Positions 14,498-22,417 of a stretch of DNA of 26,050 bases are shown piece by piece. The stretch comes from JAENVT01 sp031370825 (GTDB lineage: Bacteria > Actinomycetota > Acidimicrobiia > Acidimicrobiales > Ilumatobacteraceae), in NCBI GenBank assembly GCA_031370825.1, contig JANMRB010000263.1, positions 1 to 26,050 of the forward strand, written 5' to 3'. The notes beneath the pieces were generated by a model. The model made no database searches, was not told the DNA's origin, and saw only the letters and a program-made list of their open reading frames with translations. The position numbers and the translations under genes were made by a program. Position 1 is the first letter of the stretch, and every line of letters begins with the position of its first letter.

Positions 14498-15097
14498 ATG
14501 AACATCACCGACCTGCTTGTCGTGCGGCACGGGCAATCGGAGTGGAACGCGATCGGCCGGTGGCAGGGTCACGCCGATCCAGGGTTGTCGGAGCTCGGCC
14601 GTCGCCAGGCGTACGTCGCTGCCGCTTCGATAGGCGCCGTCGACGGGATCGTCTCCAGCGATCTGCTGAGAGCCGCTGAGACGGCCGCGATCATCGCCCA
14701 GCAACTCGGTGTCGGTCCGGTGATGGTCGACGAGCGCCTACGGGAGCGCGACGTCGGTCAGTGGACGGGTCTGACGCGGGTGGAGATCGACAAGGGTTGG
14801 CCGGGCTGGATCGAAGAGGCACGGCAGCCCGAGGGGTTCGAAGGCGTCGATTCGGTGCTTGCTCGCGTTGTCGAGGCAATCGCGGCGATGCGCGCGGCGA
14901 CGCCGGGTTCGCTGCTGGTGATCACGCACGGTGGAGTCATCCGCGCCCTGGCCAGGTCCCACGGTCTCGACGACATCCCCATCGCCAATCTTGCCGGGCT
15001 GACCCTCCACGTCTCCGACTCGGGTCACGTGGTCGGAGAACGAATTGCGCTTCTCGACGGTCAGACCGTGACGGCTACTCAGAACGAAGAGCTCTAG
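14498..15097 (+). CDS. Histidine phosphatase superfamily protein (phosphoglycerate-mutase-like)
   Basis: A 199-residue cytoplasmic protein of the branch-1 histidine phosphatase family. The RHG motif is in LLVVRHGQSEWN (Arg10, His11 as phosphate acceptor), with Arg58 in SSDLLRAAETA, Glu83 in DERLRERDVGQWTG and His144 in VITHGGVIRAL, so the active site is complete. The family includes broad acid phosphatases, mutases and pathway-specific phosphatases; the substrate cannot be told from sequence. The frame is open to 14273, inside the kinase gene, but family similarity begins at ATG 14498. Close coupling to the BY-kinase raises the possibility that it acts on kinase products or on a glycan precursor phosphate; this is inference. 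Convergent with the next gene, 25 bases away. Confidence 0.9.
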   Translation: MNITDLLVVRHGQSEWNAIGRWQGHADPGLSELGRRQAYVAAASIGAVDGIVSSDLLRAAETAAIIAQQLGVGPVMVDERLRERDVGQWTGLTRVEIDKGWPGWIEEARQPEGFEGVDSVLARVVEAIAAMRAATPGSLLVITHGGVIRALARSHGLDDIPIANLAGLTLHVSDSGHVVGERIALLDGQTVTATQNEEL

Positions 15098-15122
15098 GTC
15101 GACCTCGGGCCCCGATGCGTGT

Positions 15123-16406
15123 TCAGTCCTCGAGGCTGACCTTGCCGGCGAGCACTGCATCGGCCTGCGCGAGCAGTTCCGGTAGCACCCTCAACGTCGG
15201 CAAATGCATCGTCGTGATCGCTGTTACCGCCCGCTCGGCCACGAACGCGGCGCCGGTGTACCAACGCAACTCAGCCATGCTCGGCAATGGACGGGTCGAG
15301 CTGTAGCCCTCGAGAAATGCCGTGCTGAGACCGGCAACCTTCGTCTGCGGATTGATCAGGCGATTGGTCATCAGCGAGGCCAGCATGCTGCCGAGATCGG
15401 CAGAGGCCACCCCAGAGCCGCCTTCGTCGAAGTCGATCATGTGGATCTGGTCGTCGTGGAACAGCACGTTGTCCAAGTGGACGTCGCCGTGCAGGCAGAC
15501 CGCCACTCGGCGAGATGGTGAGTCCTTGGCCAATTTGGCCCGTAATCGTCGGACGACGTCGGCCACATCGATGCGGGCCATGTCGATGAGGTCGGTTGCG
15601 TTCAGCAGGTGGTCAGGCTCGAACCGTCGAAAGCTTCCGCGGCCGAAGTCCGTCGGAAGGCCGTGCACCTTGGCAAGGGCTGCGCCGAACTGCTTCATCG
15701 CCAGCGGTTGAACTTCGGTGGGCACCTGCGACCATCTACGACCACGCATCGCCTCGAGCACCACGATCCGGTCAGGACGCGCCCAACCCAACGCGCGCGG
15801 TGTGCGGATGCCGTCGATCAAGGCGACCGAAGCTGCAACGCGGTTGAACAGGTCGGCAGCGTCTAGTGCATCGCGCGTGCGATAGGCCTTCGCGAACCCA
15901 CAGACCTCACCGTGCGCGTCGAGGACACGAGCCGTCGCCGATCGTTCGGGCGCATATTGGACCAGTTCCGACTGATGCCAGGCGACGCCGCTGCTCTGAC
16001 GTACTCGCCGGGGAGGGTCGAGCAACGTGGCCAGGTTCTTCAGCGTCCGATCGTTGGGGAGCGTCCACCACACAGTGTCGTTGTGCTCGTCGTGGGCGAC
16101 TGCGGCCATGCCGTCGACAGGCAGCGCGTCGGCGGCCGCCCGTCGGAACTCCTCCGCACTGTCAGCGAAGGTCCTCCCCGTTATCACGAATGGCCGACCA
16201 TCCGACGACACGTCGTACACCGCGCGGATCCACTGTCCCGGCCGGTAGGCGACACGCCGAAGGCTGCACGTGTCGATCCCCCCGTCACGATCGAAGATCC
16301 GACCAAGTCGTTCGGCGACGTAATCGGGATCGAGGAGCAGGTCGCGTGAGGGGACCGCAGGATCAGACGTGAGATCGGATCGTGTGCCGGTGGTCGACAT
16401 CGTCAC
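15123..16406 (-). CDS. APH-fold phosphotransferase coupled to ABC exporter
   Basis: A 427-residue kinase of the aminoglycoside-phosphotransferase/choline-kinase fold. The catalytic loop CLHGDVHLDNVLF (Asp308, Asn313) and metal-binding IDFDEGG (Asp325) are intact, and Lys173 in FAKAYR fits the N-lobe lysine. The protein is over 100 residues longer than typical members: residues 49-80 (VAYRPGQWIRAVYD...FVITGRTF) look like a second, earlier N-lobe hairpin, similar in pattern to 146-176 (VQYAPERSATAR...FAKAYR) but lacking the lysine. The GTG start at 16406 overlaps the ABC exporter stop (GTGA), with ATG 16400 as an alternative. The substrate is unknown; sugars and small metabolites are more likely than antibiotics. 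Confidence 0.82.
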   Translation of the reverse strand: MTMSTTGTRSDLTSDPAVPSRDLLLDPDYVAERLGRIFDRDGGIDTCSLRRVAYRPGQWIRAVYDVSSDGRPFVITGRTFADSAEEFRRAAADALPVDGMAAVAHDEHNDTVWWTLPNDRTLKNLATLLDPPRRVRQSSGVAWHQSELVQYAPERSATARVLDAHGEVCGFAKAYRTRDALDAADLFNRVAASVALIDGIRTPRALGWARPDRIVVLEAMRGRRWSQVPTEVQPLAMKQFGAALAKVHGLPTDFGRGSFRRFEPDHLLNATDLIDMARIDVADVVRRLRAKLAKDSPSRRVAVCLHGDVHLDNVLFHDDQIHMIDFDEGGSGVASADLGSMLASLMTNRLINPQTKVAGLSTAFLEGYSSTRPLPSMAELRWYTGAAFVAERAVTAITTMHLPTLRVLPELLAQADAVLAGKVSLED

Positions 16407-18202
16407 GTGTCCCTCCGATCAATCTCGACAGCTAGCCGTGAATAGAGACCGCCCTGGCGCATCAGTTCGTCGTGGACTCCTTCGGCGACGATCCTCCCGG
16501 CCTCGACCACGACGACCCGGTCGGCGCGCCGCACTGTCGACAGGCGATGAGCGATGATGAGGGTCGTGCGCGACTGGGGCAGGTTGTCCAGCGCACTGAC
16601 GATGAGCTCTTCCGACTCGGTATCCAGAGCGTTCGTCGGCTCGTCGAGGATCAGGATCGGTGCGTCCCGCAAGATCGCTCTGGCGATCGCGATGCGCTGT
16701 CGTTGACCGACGGACAGATCGACGCCGGTCTGGGCCACTTGGGTGTCGAGACCATCGGGGAGCCGACCGGCGAACTCGTCGACCAGGGCGAGCTTGGCGG
16801 CGCGCTCGACCGCGCTCCGCGAGGCGCCCGGGTGGCCGCAGGCGATGTTGTCGCGAATGGTGCCGCGCAAGAGCATCGTGTCCTGGAGGACCATCGAAAC
16901 CTGCCTGCGTAGCGACGCCACCGAGAATTCGCGAATGTCGTGATCGTCGATCATCACCGTGCCCGTGTCGGCCTCGATCAGCCGCGGGACCAGTGCAGCG
17001 AGAGTCGATTTGCCTGCACCGGTCGGCCCAGCCAGCGCGACGGTCTCGCCGGCACCGATGTCGAAAGAGACGCTCCGCAGGACGGGCCCGCGCCCGTACG
17101 AGAACGTGACGTCGTCGAACCGTATGTGCCCCCTGAACGGTGGGGCCATGGTCGCTTCCGGATGCTCCTCGATGTCGGGCTCGGTGGCCAGAAGCTCTTC
17201 GACTCGCTCAGCCGCGGCCGTTCCTCTTGTGAAGATCTGTGTCAGTCCGGAAAGTGCTTTCACCGGCCGGTACAACGACCCGACGTAGGTGAGAAAGATC
17301 AACAGCACGCCGAGCTCCATCTGCCCGCTGGCAACCCTGTCGGCGCCGACCCACAAGACGATCAACATCGATACGAGCCCAGCAGCGTCGACCGTCTGTG
17401 CGAACCGGGCCTGCAGCCGAACAGCCTCGACGCCCGCGTTGAGGCTGTCGCCCGACAACTTCTCGAAGCGTCCGGACTGCTCTCGCTCGAGCGTGAAAGC
17501 CTGCACCAGCCCGATTGCCCCGAAGCTCTCTGTCGCCAGCGACGTCACTGCTCCATCGGCGCGCTGAACGCGCTGCGAGGCCTCGCTGAGCGGACGCCGC
17601 GAGCGATGGATCACCAAGGCGAGAAGCGGTGTGGTCGTGAGCGCCAAGAGGGACAGGAAGGGGTCGATCACAAACATCACAGCCAACATTCCGACTGTGA
17701 GAACGAGGTTGGGTAGCAGGTTCGCGAAAAGCTGGACCAACAGGTCCTGTGTGTGGTCAACGTCGGCGGTCACTCGAGCAGTGAGATCTACGACCTGCTG
17801 GTTCTTGTGATACCCGAGCGAGAGCCTGTGCAGGTGGTTGAACGCCCTACCGCGCAGGTCGTTGGCAACGTGCAGGCCGGCCGACGACAACAGCCGTGTC
17901 GACCAGTACTGGAAGAGGGCACCGGCGGCGACGATGCCAGCCAAACTGCCCACGGCAATGCACAGATCGTTGCGGATCGAGCCGCTCCCGCGGGGCGCTC
18001 CAGTCAGCGCGTGGTCGACCAGCCAACCGAGCGGCCACGGCTCGGCGAGCCTCGTCGCAACCTGCAACACGGTGAGCACCGAGCCGACGAGCAGCGCCGG
18101 CCAGTAACGGCGAACCTGTGCGGTCATCAGTGGACGAACGGGGTGCACAGTGCCGTGCCCGAGCGCGCTGGTTCTCAGGTTGTTGGTCGCTACTGTGGCC
18201 AC
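16403..18202 (-). CDS. ABC exporter, fused membrane and ATPase domains
   Basis: A 599-residue half-transporter of the MsbA/LmrA type that would dimerise in the cytoplasmic membrane and export a lipid, peptide, glycan or drug. The membrane domain covers about 30-330 with six expected helices; the ATPase domain about 355-595. Seen: Walker A GPTGAGKST (392-400), Q-loop VLQD (Gln440), signature LSVGQ (496-500, Val replacing the usual first Gly of LSGGQ, a tolerated change), Walker B ILILDEPTNALD (516-527) and switch His552 in IIAHRLST. The start is GTG 18202; ATG 18127 is an alternative that would remove 25 residues. Coupled to the APH-fold kinase downstream by a GTGA overlap, so exporter and kinase probably serve one pathway. 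Confidence 0.92.
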   Translation of the reverse strand: MATVATNNLRTSALGHGTVHPVRPLMTAQVRRYWPALLVGSVLTVLQVATRLAEPWPLGWLVDHALTGAPRGSGSIRNDLCIAVGSLAGIVAAGALFQYWSTRLLSSAGLHVANDLRGRAFNHLHRLSLGYHKNQQVVDLTARVTADVDHTQDLLVQLFANLLPNLVLTVGMLAVMFVIDPFLSLLALTTTPLLALVIHRSRRPLSEASQRVQRADGAVTSLATESFGAIGLVQAFTLEREQSGRFEKLSGDSLNAGVEAVRLQARFAQTVDAAGLVSMLIVLWVGADRVASGQMELGVLLIFLTYVGSLYRPVKALSGLTQIFTRGTAAAERVEELLATEPDIEEHPEATMAPPFRGHIRFDDVTFSYGRGPVLRSVSFDIGAGETVALAGPTGAGKSTLAALVPRLIEADTGTVMIDDHDIREFSVASLRRQVSMVLQDTMLLRGTIRDNIACGHPGASRSAVERAAKLALVDEFAGRLPDGLDTQVAQTGVDLSVGQRQRIAIARAILRDAPILILDEPTNALDTESEELIVSALDNLPQSRTTLIIAHRLSTVRRADRVVVVEAGRIVAEGVHDELMRQGGLYSRLAVEIDRRDT

Positions 18203-18251
18203 TGAAGCAAGCCCCCTCTCGTCGGGGACAGCGTGACCGAAGTTGCTGACG

Positions 18252-18265
18252 CGTCCTACTGGACG
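18252..18265. promoter_or_regulatory. Short dyad upstream of ABC exporter operon
   Basis: CGTCC-TACT-GGACG is a perfect 5-bp inverted repeat about 50 bases before the ABC exporter start, in a 99-base gap between two minus-strand genes. Nearby CCCC/GGGG (about 18213-18227) could form another weak hairpin, and ATGTTCAG occurs twice (18283-18303 area). Candidate operator or terminator only. Confidence 0.3.
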
Positions 18266-18301
18266 TTGGTACTAGCACCCCTCATGTTCAGCTCAGGATG
18301 T

Positions 18302-18964
18302 TCAGCGCAGGCGCCGGCGAAGTTCGACGTAGACATCTCGGCCGATCATCTCCGTCAGTTCGTCCGCGAGCGACTCGACCACGGGCCGGTCGCCCACGTA
18401 CGCCTCGGATCCCTCGGTGCAGCACCAGTGCATGGTCTCGCCCTCGTCGCCCCAGTCACGTCGCTCCCAGCCGCGCACGTTTGCGGTTTCGGAACCGTCG
18501 GCCGACACCTGCCAGTCGACCTTGAGGGGCAACTGCCAACACACCGACGGCTTCCATCCGGTCGGCGACTCGTCGGCACGCAACGCGCCAAGATGCAGCG
18601 CGCAACCTTCACCACCCTCGAAACCCGGACGGTTGAGGAAGATGCAAGCACCGTCGACGATCTTCGTGTTGGTGCGCGTGTCGTCGCTGAAAACGTCGTC
18701 GTCGTCCATCGCGTCGCGATGTTGAAAGAGATCGGGATCGAGCGTCGCAGCCAGCGCAGAGATCGTCATTGCTTCTTCGGCATCCGCCAACTCGGCCCCG
18801 ATCGAACAGCACCCCTGGTTGAGATCCTCGGCTGGCACGTCGAGGATGCCTTTGCACCCACGACCCCAGATGCACGTCCAGTTCGATGTCAGGAACGCCC
18901 GATCGAAACGCCACGTGACGTCGCCGTCGGTGATCTCTTCGGTCCCGGTCGTGCGGTCGCTCAC
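18302..18964 (-). CDS. Cysteine-rich protein of unknown function, coupled to dioxygenase
   Basis: A 220-residue cytoplasmic protein. The GTG start at 18964 overlaps the upstream dioxygenase stop (GTGA); the longer frame back to 19111 lies within that gene. Nine cysteines are placed in conserved-looking contexts: Cys31 and Cys37 (WTCIWGRGCKGI), Cys52-53 (NQGCCSIGAEL), Cys107 (GACIFLNR), Cys121 (GEGCALHLGAL), Cys142 (PSVCWQLPL) and Cys181-182 (MHWCCTEG). The pattern recalls the YkgJ/DUF3109-like cysteine-cluster proteins thought to bind zinc or an iron-sulfur cluster, but I am not sure of the family. No signal peptide or membrane helix is seen. The coupling implies a job connected with the Fe(II)/2-oxoglutarate dioxygenase, perhaps metal supply or repair; that is inference. 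Confidence 0.82.
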   Translation of the reverse strand: MSDRTTGTEEITDGDVTWRFDRAFLTSNWTCIWGRGCKGILDVPAEDLNQGCCSIGAELADAEEAMTISALAATLDPDLFQHRDAMDDDDVFSDDTRTNTKIVDGACIFLNRPGFEGGEGCALHLGALRADESPTGWKPSVCWQLPLKVDWQVSADGSETANVRGWERRDWGDEGETMHWCCTEGSEAYVGDRPVVESLADELTEMIGRDVYVELRRRLR

Positions 18965-20067
18965 CCGACCGTCCGCAGTCGGCTCTCGAAATCCTCGTGA
19001 TTGATGTACGCCCCGCACAAGGTGCGCCTGCCGGTGTAGGCGCGCCGCCCGTGGAGCGTGCGCCAGTTGTCGAACAGCAGCGCGTCGCCCGGTCGCAGAA
19101 CTTGGCTCCACTGCATCGATTCGCTGTTGGCGAGTCGATCGAACGCGCGCAACGCCGCGTACAGCCGAGCCATGTCGTCCGGTGGCAGCAGGAACGGCGC
19201 GCGGTCCGAGTTGTTGTACGAGACTTGCACCAGCGTGCCGTTGTGATCATGCCGGAAAACCGGACGAGCAGCCATGAGATGTGAGCCGTCACCGATGTAC
19301 TGGCCGGGGATCGCAATCGTCGACAACACGTCGAACAACTCGGGCTCGGTTGATCGGAGCACTTCGGCGATCTTGAAGCCGTCGACAAGTGTCGACTCGC
19401 CGCCCGTTCCGTCGAAATGCAGACAGTGCAACATCTGCAATCCCGGCGCGTCGTGGCTGTAGGTCCCGTCTGTGTGCGCGGGGAGATACGTCGTCGTGTA
19501 CGCCAGATCGGCCTTCGACAGGTCTGCTGTGAACTCCCAGAAGCCGCCGAAGATCGTTTCACGGACGTAGCCCACCTGACGGATCAATGCCTCGGTTGCG
19601 GCTGTGGTCGGTGGCGTGCCCGTGACCACAGCGAATCCGTAGGTGGCCACGATCGACAACCATTGACGCACACCTTCGTCGCTGCCGATGACACGGTCGT
19701 AGGCGACCCGCAGCGGGGACCCGGCGATCACTGCCGCGTCCCACAGCACCGGTTCTGGTGTTGTCGCGATTCGAGCGGCGCCGGGGGACCGGAACCGGCG
19801 CAGGAAGTCGACCGGCACCTCCGAAACCTCCGAACCTCCTTGCCAGGTGATCCTGGCCACACCGTTGTCGGCAGTGGCAGAGGTGGCTCGCAGGTCGGAT
19901 GGCAGCGCGGCGGTATCGAGTTGGCGCTGCTTGGTGACGGGGTGGATCGTTGCATCGTCGTGTGCGTGATCGCGCAACCAGAGCCACGGATACCAGCTCT
20001 CGACTCCGTCATCCCATGTGACGTGCAGGCACGAGTCCATCGGCTGGACCTGATCGATGGCGGGCAC
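18961..20067 (-). CDS. Fe(II)/2-oxoglutarate dioxygenase, gamma-butyrobetaine-hydroxylase-like
   Basis: A 368-residue TauD/GBBH-family oxygenase with an N-terminal DUF971-like domain (about 10-95) and a C-terminal jelly-roll. The iron triad is visible: His198 and Asp200 in LPAHTDGTYSHDAPGLQMLHCL (18-residue core quoted in part) and His339 in NWRTLHGRRAYTG, with Arg348 placed to hold 2-oxoglutarate. The ending GAYINHEDFESRLR is typical of gamma-butyrobetaine and trimethyllysine hydroxylases, enzymes of carnitine synthesis. However, the N-terminal segment reads WLRDHAHDDAT where classical members have a Cys-containing zinc site, so that zinc site is lost. No carnitine genes are nearby, so the exact substrate is open. 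GTG start at 20067; ATG 20040 is possible. Divergent from mycothione reductase with 38 bases between. Confidence 0.87.
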   Translation of the reverse strand: MPAIDQVQPMDSCLHVTWDDGVESWYPWLWLRDHAHDDATIHPVTKQRQLDTAALPSDLRATSATADNGVARITWQGGSEVSEVPVDFLRRFRSPGAARIATTPEPVLWDAAVIAGSPLRVAYDRVIGSDEGVRQWLSIVATYGFAVVTGTPPTTAATEALIRQVGYVRETIFGGFWEFTADLSKADLAYTTTYLPAHTDGTYSHDAPGLQMLHCLHFDGTGGESTLVDGFKIAEVLRSTEPELFDVLSTIAIPGQYIGDGSHLMAARPVFRHDHNGTLVQVSYNNSDRAPFLLPPDDMARLYAALRAFDRLANSESMQWSQVLRPGDALLFDNWRTLHGRRAYTGRRTLCGAYINHEDFESRLRTVG

Positions 20068-20105
20068 ACAGCAATTCTGCCAGCACCAGCTGCAAGGCTG
20101 ATGTT

Positions 20106-21521
20106 GTGACGACCGAAAAGTACGACCTGATCATCGTCGGGACCGGCTCCGGCAACTCCGTGATCAGCAGCGAGATGGACGACTGGCGGATCGCGATCAT
20201 CGAGCGGTGGCTGTTCGGGGGGACGTGCCTGAACCGGGGTTGCGTGCCATCCAAGATGCTGGTCTACGCGGCCGATGTCGCCGAGTCGGCCGCCCGAGAC
20301 AACGCTCCTGTGTTCGGCGTGACGACGAACTTCGAGTCGGCCGACTGGCCGGCGATCGTGCAACGGATCTTCGGCAGGATCGATCCGGTCGTGGAGGCAG
20401 GTCGTCAATATCGGCTCGGGCTGCCCCACGTGACGGTGTTCGAAGGCCACGCCAAGTTCGTCGGTGAACGCACGTTGGAAGTCAATGGTGCGACGATCAC
20501 CTCCGATCGAGTCGTGATCGCGACCGGTGCCAGGTCGTACATCCCCGACATCCACGGCATCGACGAGGTGCCCTACCACACCAGCGACACCATCCTGCGG
20601 GTGCCGCATCAGCCGAAGCACCTGCTGGTGCTCGGGGGCGGCTTCATCGCTGCCGAACTGAGTCACGTCTTCCGGTCGCTCGGGTCCCGTGTCACGATCG
20701 TCAATCGCGGGCACCGATTGCTGGGTGCCGAGGACCACGACATCTCGCAGAGATACACCGAGCTCGTCGCCGACCGTTTGGAGTTGGTGCTCGGCGCGCG
20801 GGTGAGGCGTGCGTACATGACTGCAGAGGGGATCGGCCTGCACGTGACGACCGAGCGCGGAGACATCACTCTCGAAGGTGACAGCTTGTTGGTCGCCGCC
20901 GGACGACAGCCCAACGGTGATCAGATCGACGCCAAGGCGGCCGGCATCGATGTCGGACCGATGGGCGAGATCGTCGTCGACGACTACGGGCGCACCAGCG
21001 CTGCCGGGGTTTGGGCAATGGGCGATATCAACGGCCGGTACCAGCTCAAGCACATGGCCAATGGCGAGGCCAAGGTCGTACGCCACAACCTGTTGCACCC
21101 AGAGGATCTGCGCAAGCTCGATGCACGCCCGGCGCCCCACGCTGTGTTCGGCAGCCCGCAGATCGGCGCCGTCGGGTTGACCCAAGCCCAGGCCGAGTCC
21201 CTGGATCGGCCGGTGTCGGTGATCACCCATCCCTACGGGGATGCCGCGTACGGGTGGGCGCTGGAAGACACCACTGGCTTCTGCAAGTTGATCGGTGATC
21301 CGTCCACTCGCACCCTGCTCGGCGCGCACATCATCGGCTATCAGGCGTCGATGCTGGTGCAGATGCTGGTGCAGGGGATGCACCTCGGCAACACGGTCGA
21401 CGAGATGGCATGCAGCCAGGTGTGGATCCACCCAGCACTTCCCGAGGTCGTCGAGCAGGCACTGCTGAAGTTGATCGATGCCTTCGACCGTGACCGACCG
21501 TCAGGCCTGGACAGGGCTTGA
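20106..21521 (+). CDS. mtr: Mycothione reductase
   Basis: A 471-residue flavoprotein disulfide reductase that uses NADPH to reduce oxidised mycothiol, the main low-molecular-weight thiol of actinobacteria. Seen: FAD-binding IIVGTGSGNSV (about 9-19), the redox pair in GGTCLNRGCVPSKM (Cys41, Cys46), NADPH-binding LVLGGGFIAAELSHVF, FAD motif GVWAMGDI, and the partner-subunit base His442-Glu447 in WIHPALPEVVEQALL. The GTGSGNS start, YGDAAYGWALEDTTG and HIIGYQASMLVQ blocks match mycobacterial Mtr rather than glutathione reductase or lipoamide dehydrogenase. GTG start at 20106. This gene is the best single pointer to an actinobacterial host. It shares a 38-base divergent control region with the dioxygenase. 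Confidence 0.95.
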   Translation: MTTEKYDLIIVGTGSGNSVISSEMDDWRIAIIERWLFGGTCLNRGCVPSKMLVYAADVAESAARDNAPVFGVTTNFESADWPAIVQRIFGRIDPVVEAGRQYRLGLPHVTVFEGHAKFVGERTLEVNGATITSDRVVIATGARSYIPDIHGIDEVPYHTSDTILRVPHQPKHLLVLGGGFIAAELSHVFRSLGSRVTIVNRGHRLLGAEDHDISQRYTELVADRLELVLGARVRRAYMTAEGIGLHVTTERGDITLEGDSLLVAAGRQPNGDQIDAKAAGIDVGPMGEIVVDDYGRTSAAGVWAMGDINGRYQLKHMANGEAKVVRHNLLHPEDLRKLDARPAPHAVFGSPQIGAVGLTQAQAESLDRPVSVITHPYGDAAYGWALEDTTGFCKLIGDPSTRTLLGAHIIGYQASMLVQMLVQGMHLGNTVDEMACSQVWIHPALPEVVEQALLKLIDAFDRDRPSGLDRA

Positions 21522-21617
21522 TCGTCTTCTCACCGCGCTTTTACTCGCCACCGGTAGATACCTCACCCGCGAGGTCGATGATGCACTCGTCATTCCCTAC
21601 TGAATTGGAGACACGCA

Positions 21618-22355
21618 ATGAACAAGAGGCTTGCAGGAACGGGTCTGGCGATCGGCTTGGTCGCTGGGGCAGGCGCCGGTTTGATTCTCGAGCTGTCGGG
21701 CAATGCCGGAGCTGCATCGAGAACCGCAGCGGCGGTCGACGCGACAACCGACACATCTGGCACGACAGCCGCCGACCCCGCTGATCCAATTCGCCCTGAT
21801 CCTTCGACACGGTTGCAGGAAGTGCTCAAACCGCTTGTCGATGACGGCACGATCACGCAGGATCAAGCCGACAAGGTCGTCGCTGCCCTCGTGGCTGCCC
21901 GGCCTGCTGATGGTCCGATGAGAGGCGGCCCGATGGGCGGTCATCGTGGGCCCGGCGGCCGTATCGGTTTCGGCCTTGACGTGGTGGCTACGACGCTCGG
22001 CATCACGACCGATGAGGTTCGCACCGCCCTGGAGAGCGGCCAGATGATCGCTGACCTCGCCGTCAGCAAGGGCAAGACCGCCCAAGACGTGATCGACGCC
22101 ATCGTCGCCGAGGCGACGACCAAGATCAACGCAGAAGTCACCGCCGGCAACATCACACAGGCGCAGGCCGATACCCGATTGGCCGATCTCACCACGATGG
22201 TCACCGGATTCGTCAACAATGCCATTCCAGCGGGCGGCCCCGGTTTCGGTGGGCCCGGCTTCGGTGGTCCGGGTCGTCACGGTGACGACAACGACGCCGA
22301 CGACACAGGTACGACCGGCTCCGACACCTCCACTCCGACCACAGTCGGCAGCTGA
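21618..22355 (+). CDS. Secreted Gly-rich protein upstream of two-component system
   Basis: A 245-residue exported protein I cannot name. A good site GGAG (21606-21609) stands before ATG 21618. Residues 1-33 look like a signal peptide (KRLAGTGLAIGLVAGAGAGLIL, quoted in part, cut near AGAAS). Then come a Thr/Asp/Pro linker, a short helical motif DDGTITQDQADKVVAAL (about 76-92), a GGPMGGHRGPGG tract, a second helical segment with TAGNITQAQADTRLADLT (about 176-193), and a Gly-Pro-Phe repeat (GGPGF three times over) leading to an acidic, Thr/Ser-rich tail. The repeated ITQxQAD motif resembles short helical repeats of small exported proteins found beside two-component systems. A strong hairpin separates it from the regulator gene. 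Confidence 0.82.
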   Translation: MNKRLAGTGLAIGLVAGAGAGLILELSGNAGAASRTAAAVDATTDTSGTTAADPADPIRPDPSTRLQEVLKPLVDDGTITQDQADKVVAALVAARPADGPMRGGPMGGHRGPGGRIGFGLDVVATTLGITTDEVRTALESGQMIADLAVSKGKTAQDVIDAIVAEATTKINAEVTAGNITQAQADTRLADLTTMVTGFVNNAIPAGGPGFGGPGFGGPGRHGDDNDADDTGTTGSDTSTPTTVGS

Positions 22356-22364
22356 ATTCTCGGC

Positions 22365-22402
22365 TCGGCCGGGATGGCTTCCTCCCTCGCCATCCCGGCC
22401 GG
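22365..22402. terminator. Strong hairpin between secreted-protein gene and response regulator gene
   Basis: GGCCGGGATGGC (22367-22378) pairs perfectly with GCCATCCCGGCC (22389-22400) across a 10-base loop, and the stem can be lengthened by two weaker pairs. It lies 10 bases after the stop of the secreted-protein gene and about 15 bases before the regulator start. No T-run follows, so it may be an incomplete terminator or an attenuator setting a high ratio of secreted protein to regulator. Confidence 0.75.
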
Positions 22403-22417
22403 TCAGAATGAGTGACG

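Noticed and set aside
19728..21431. Minus-strand open frame of 567 codons opposite mycothione reductase
   Set aside because: Antisense shadow of a well-identified enzyme, low-complexity composition, and it also crosses the start of the dioxygenase gene in a different frame.
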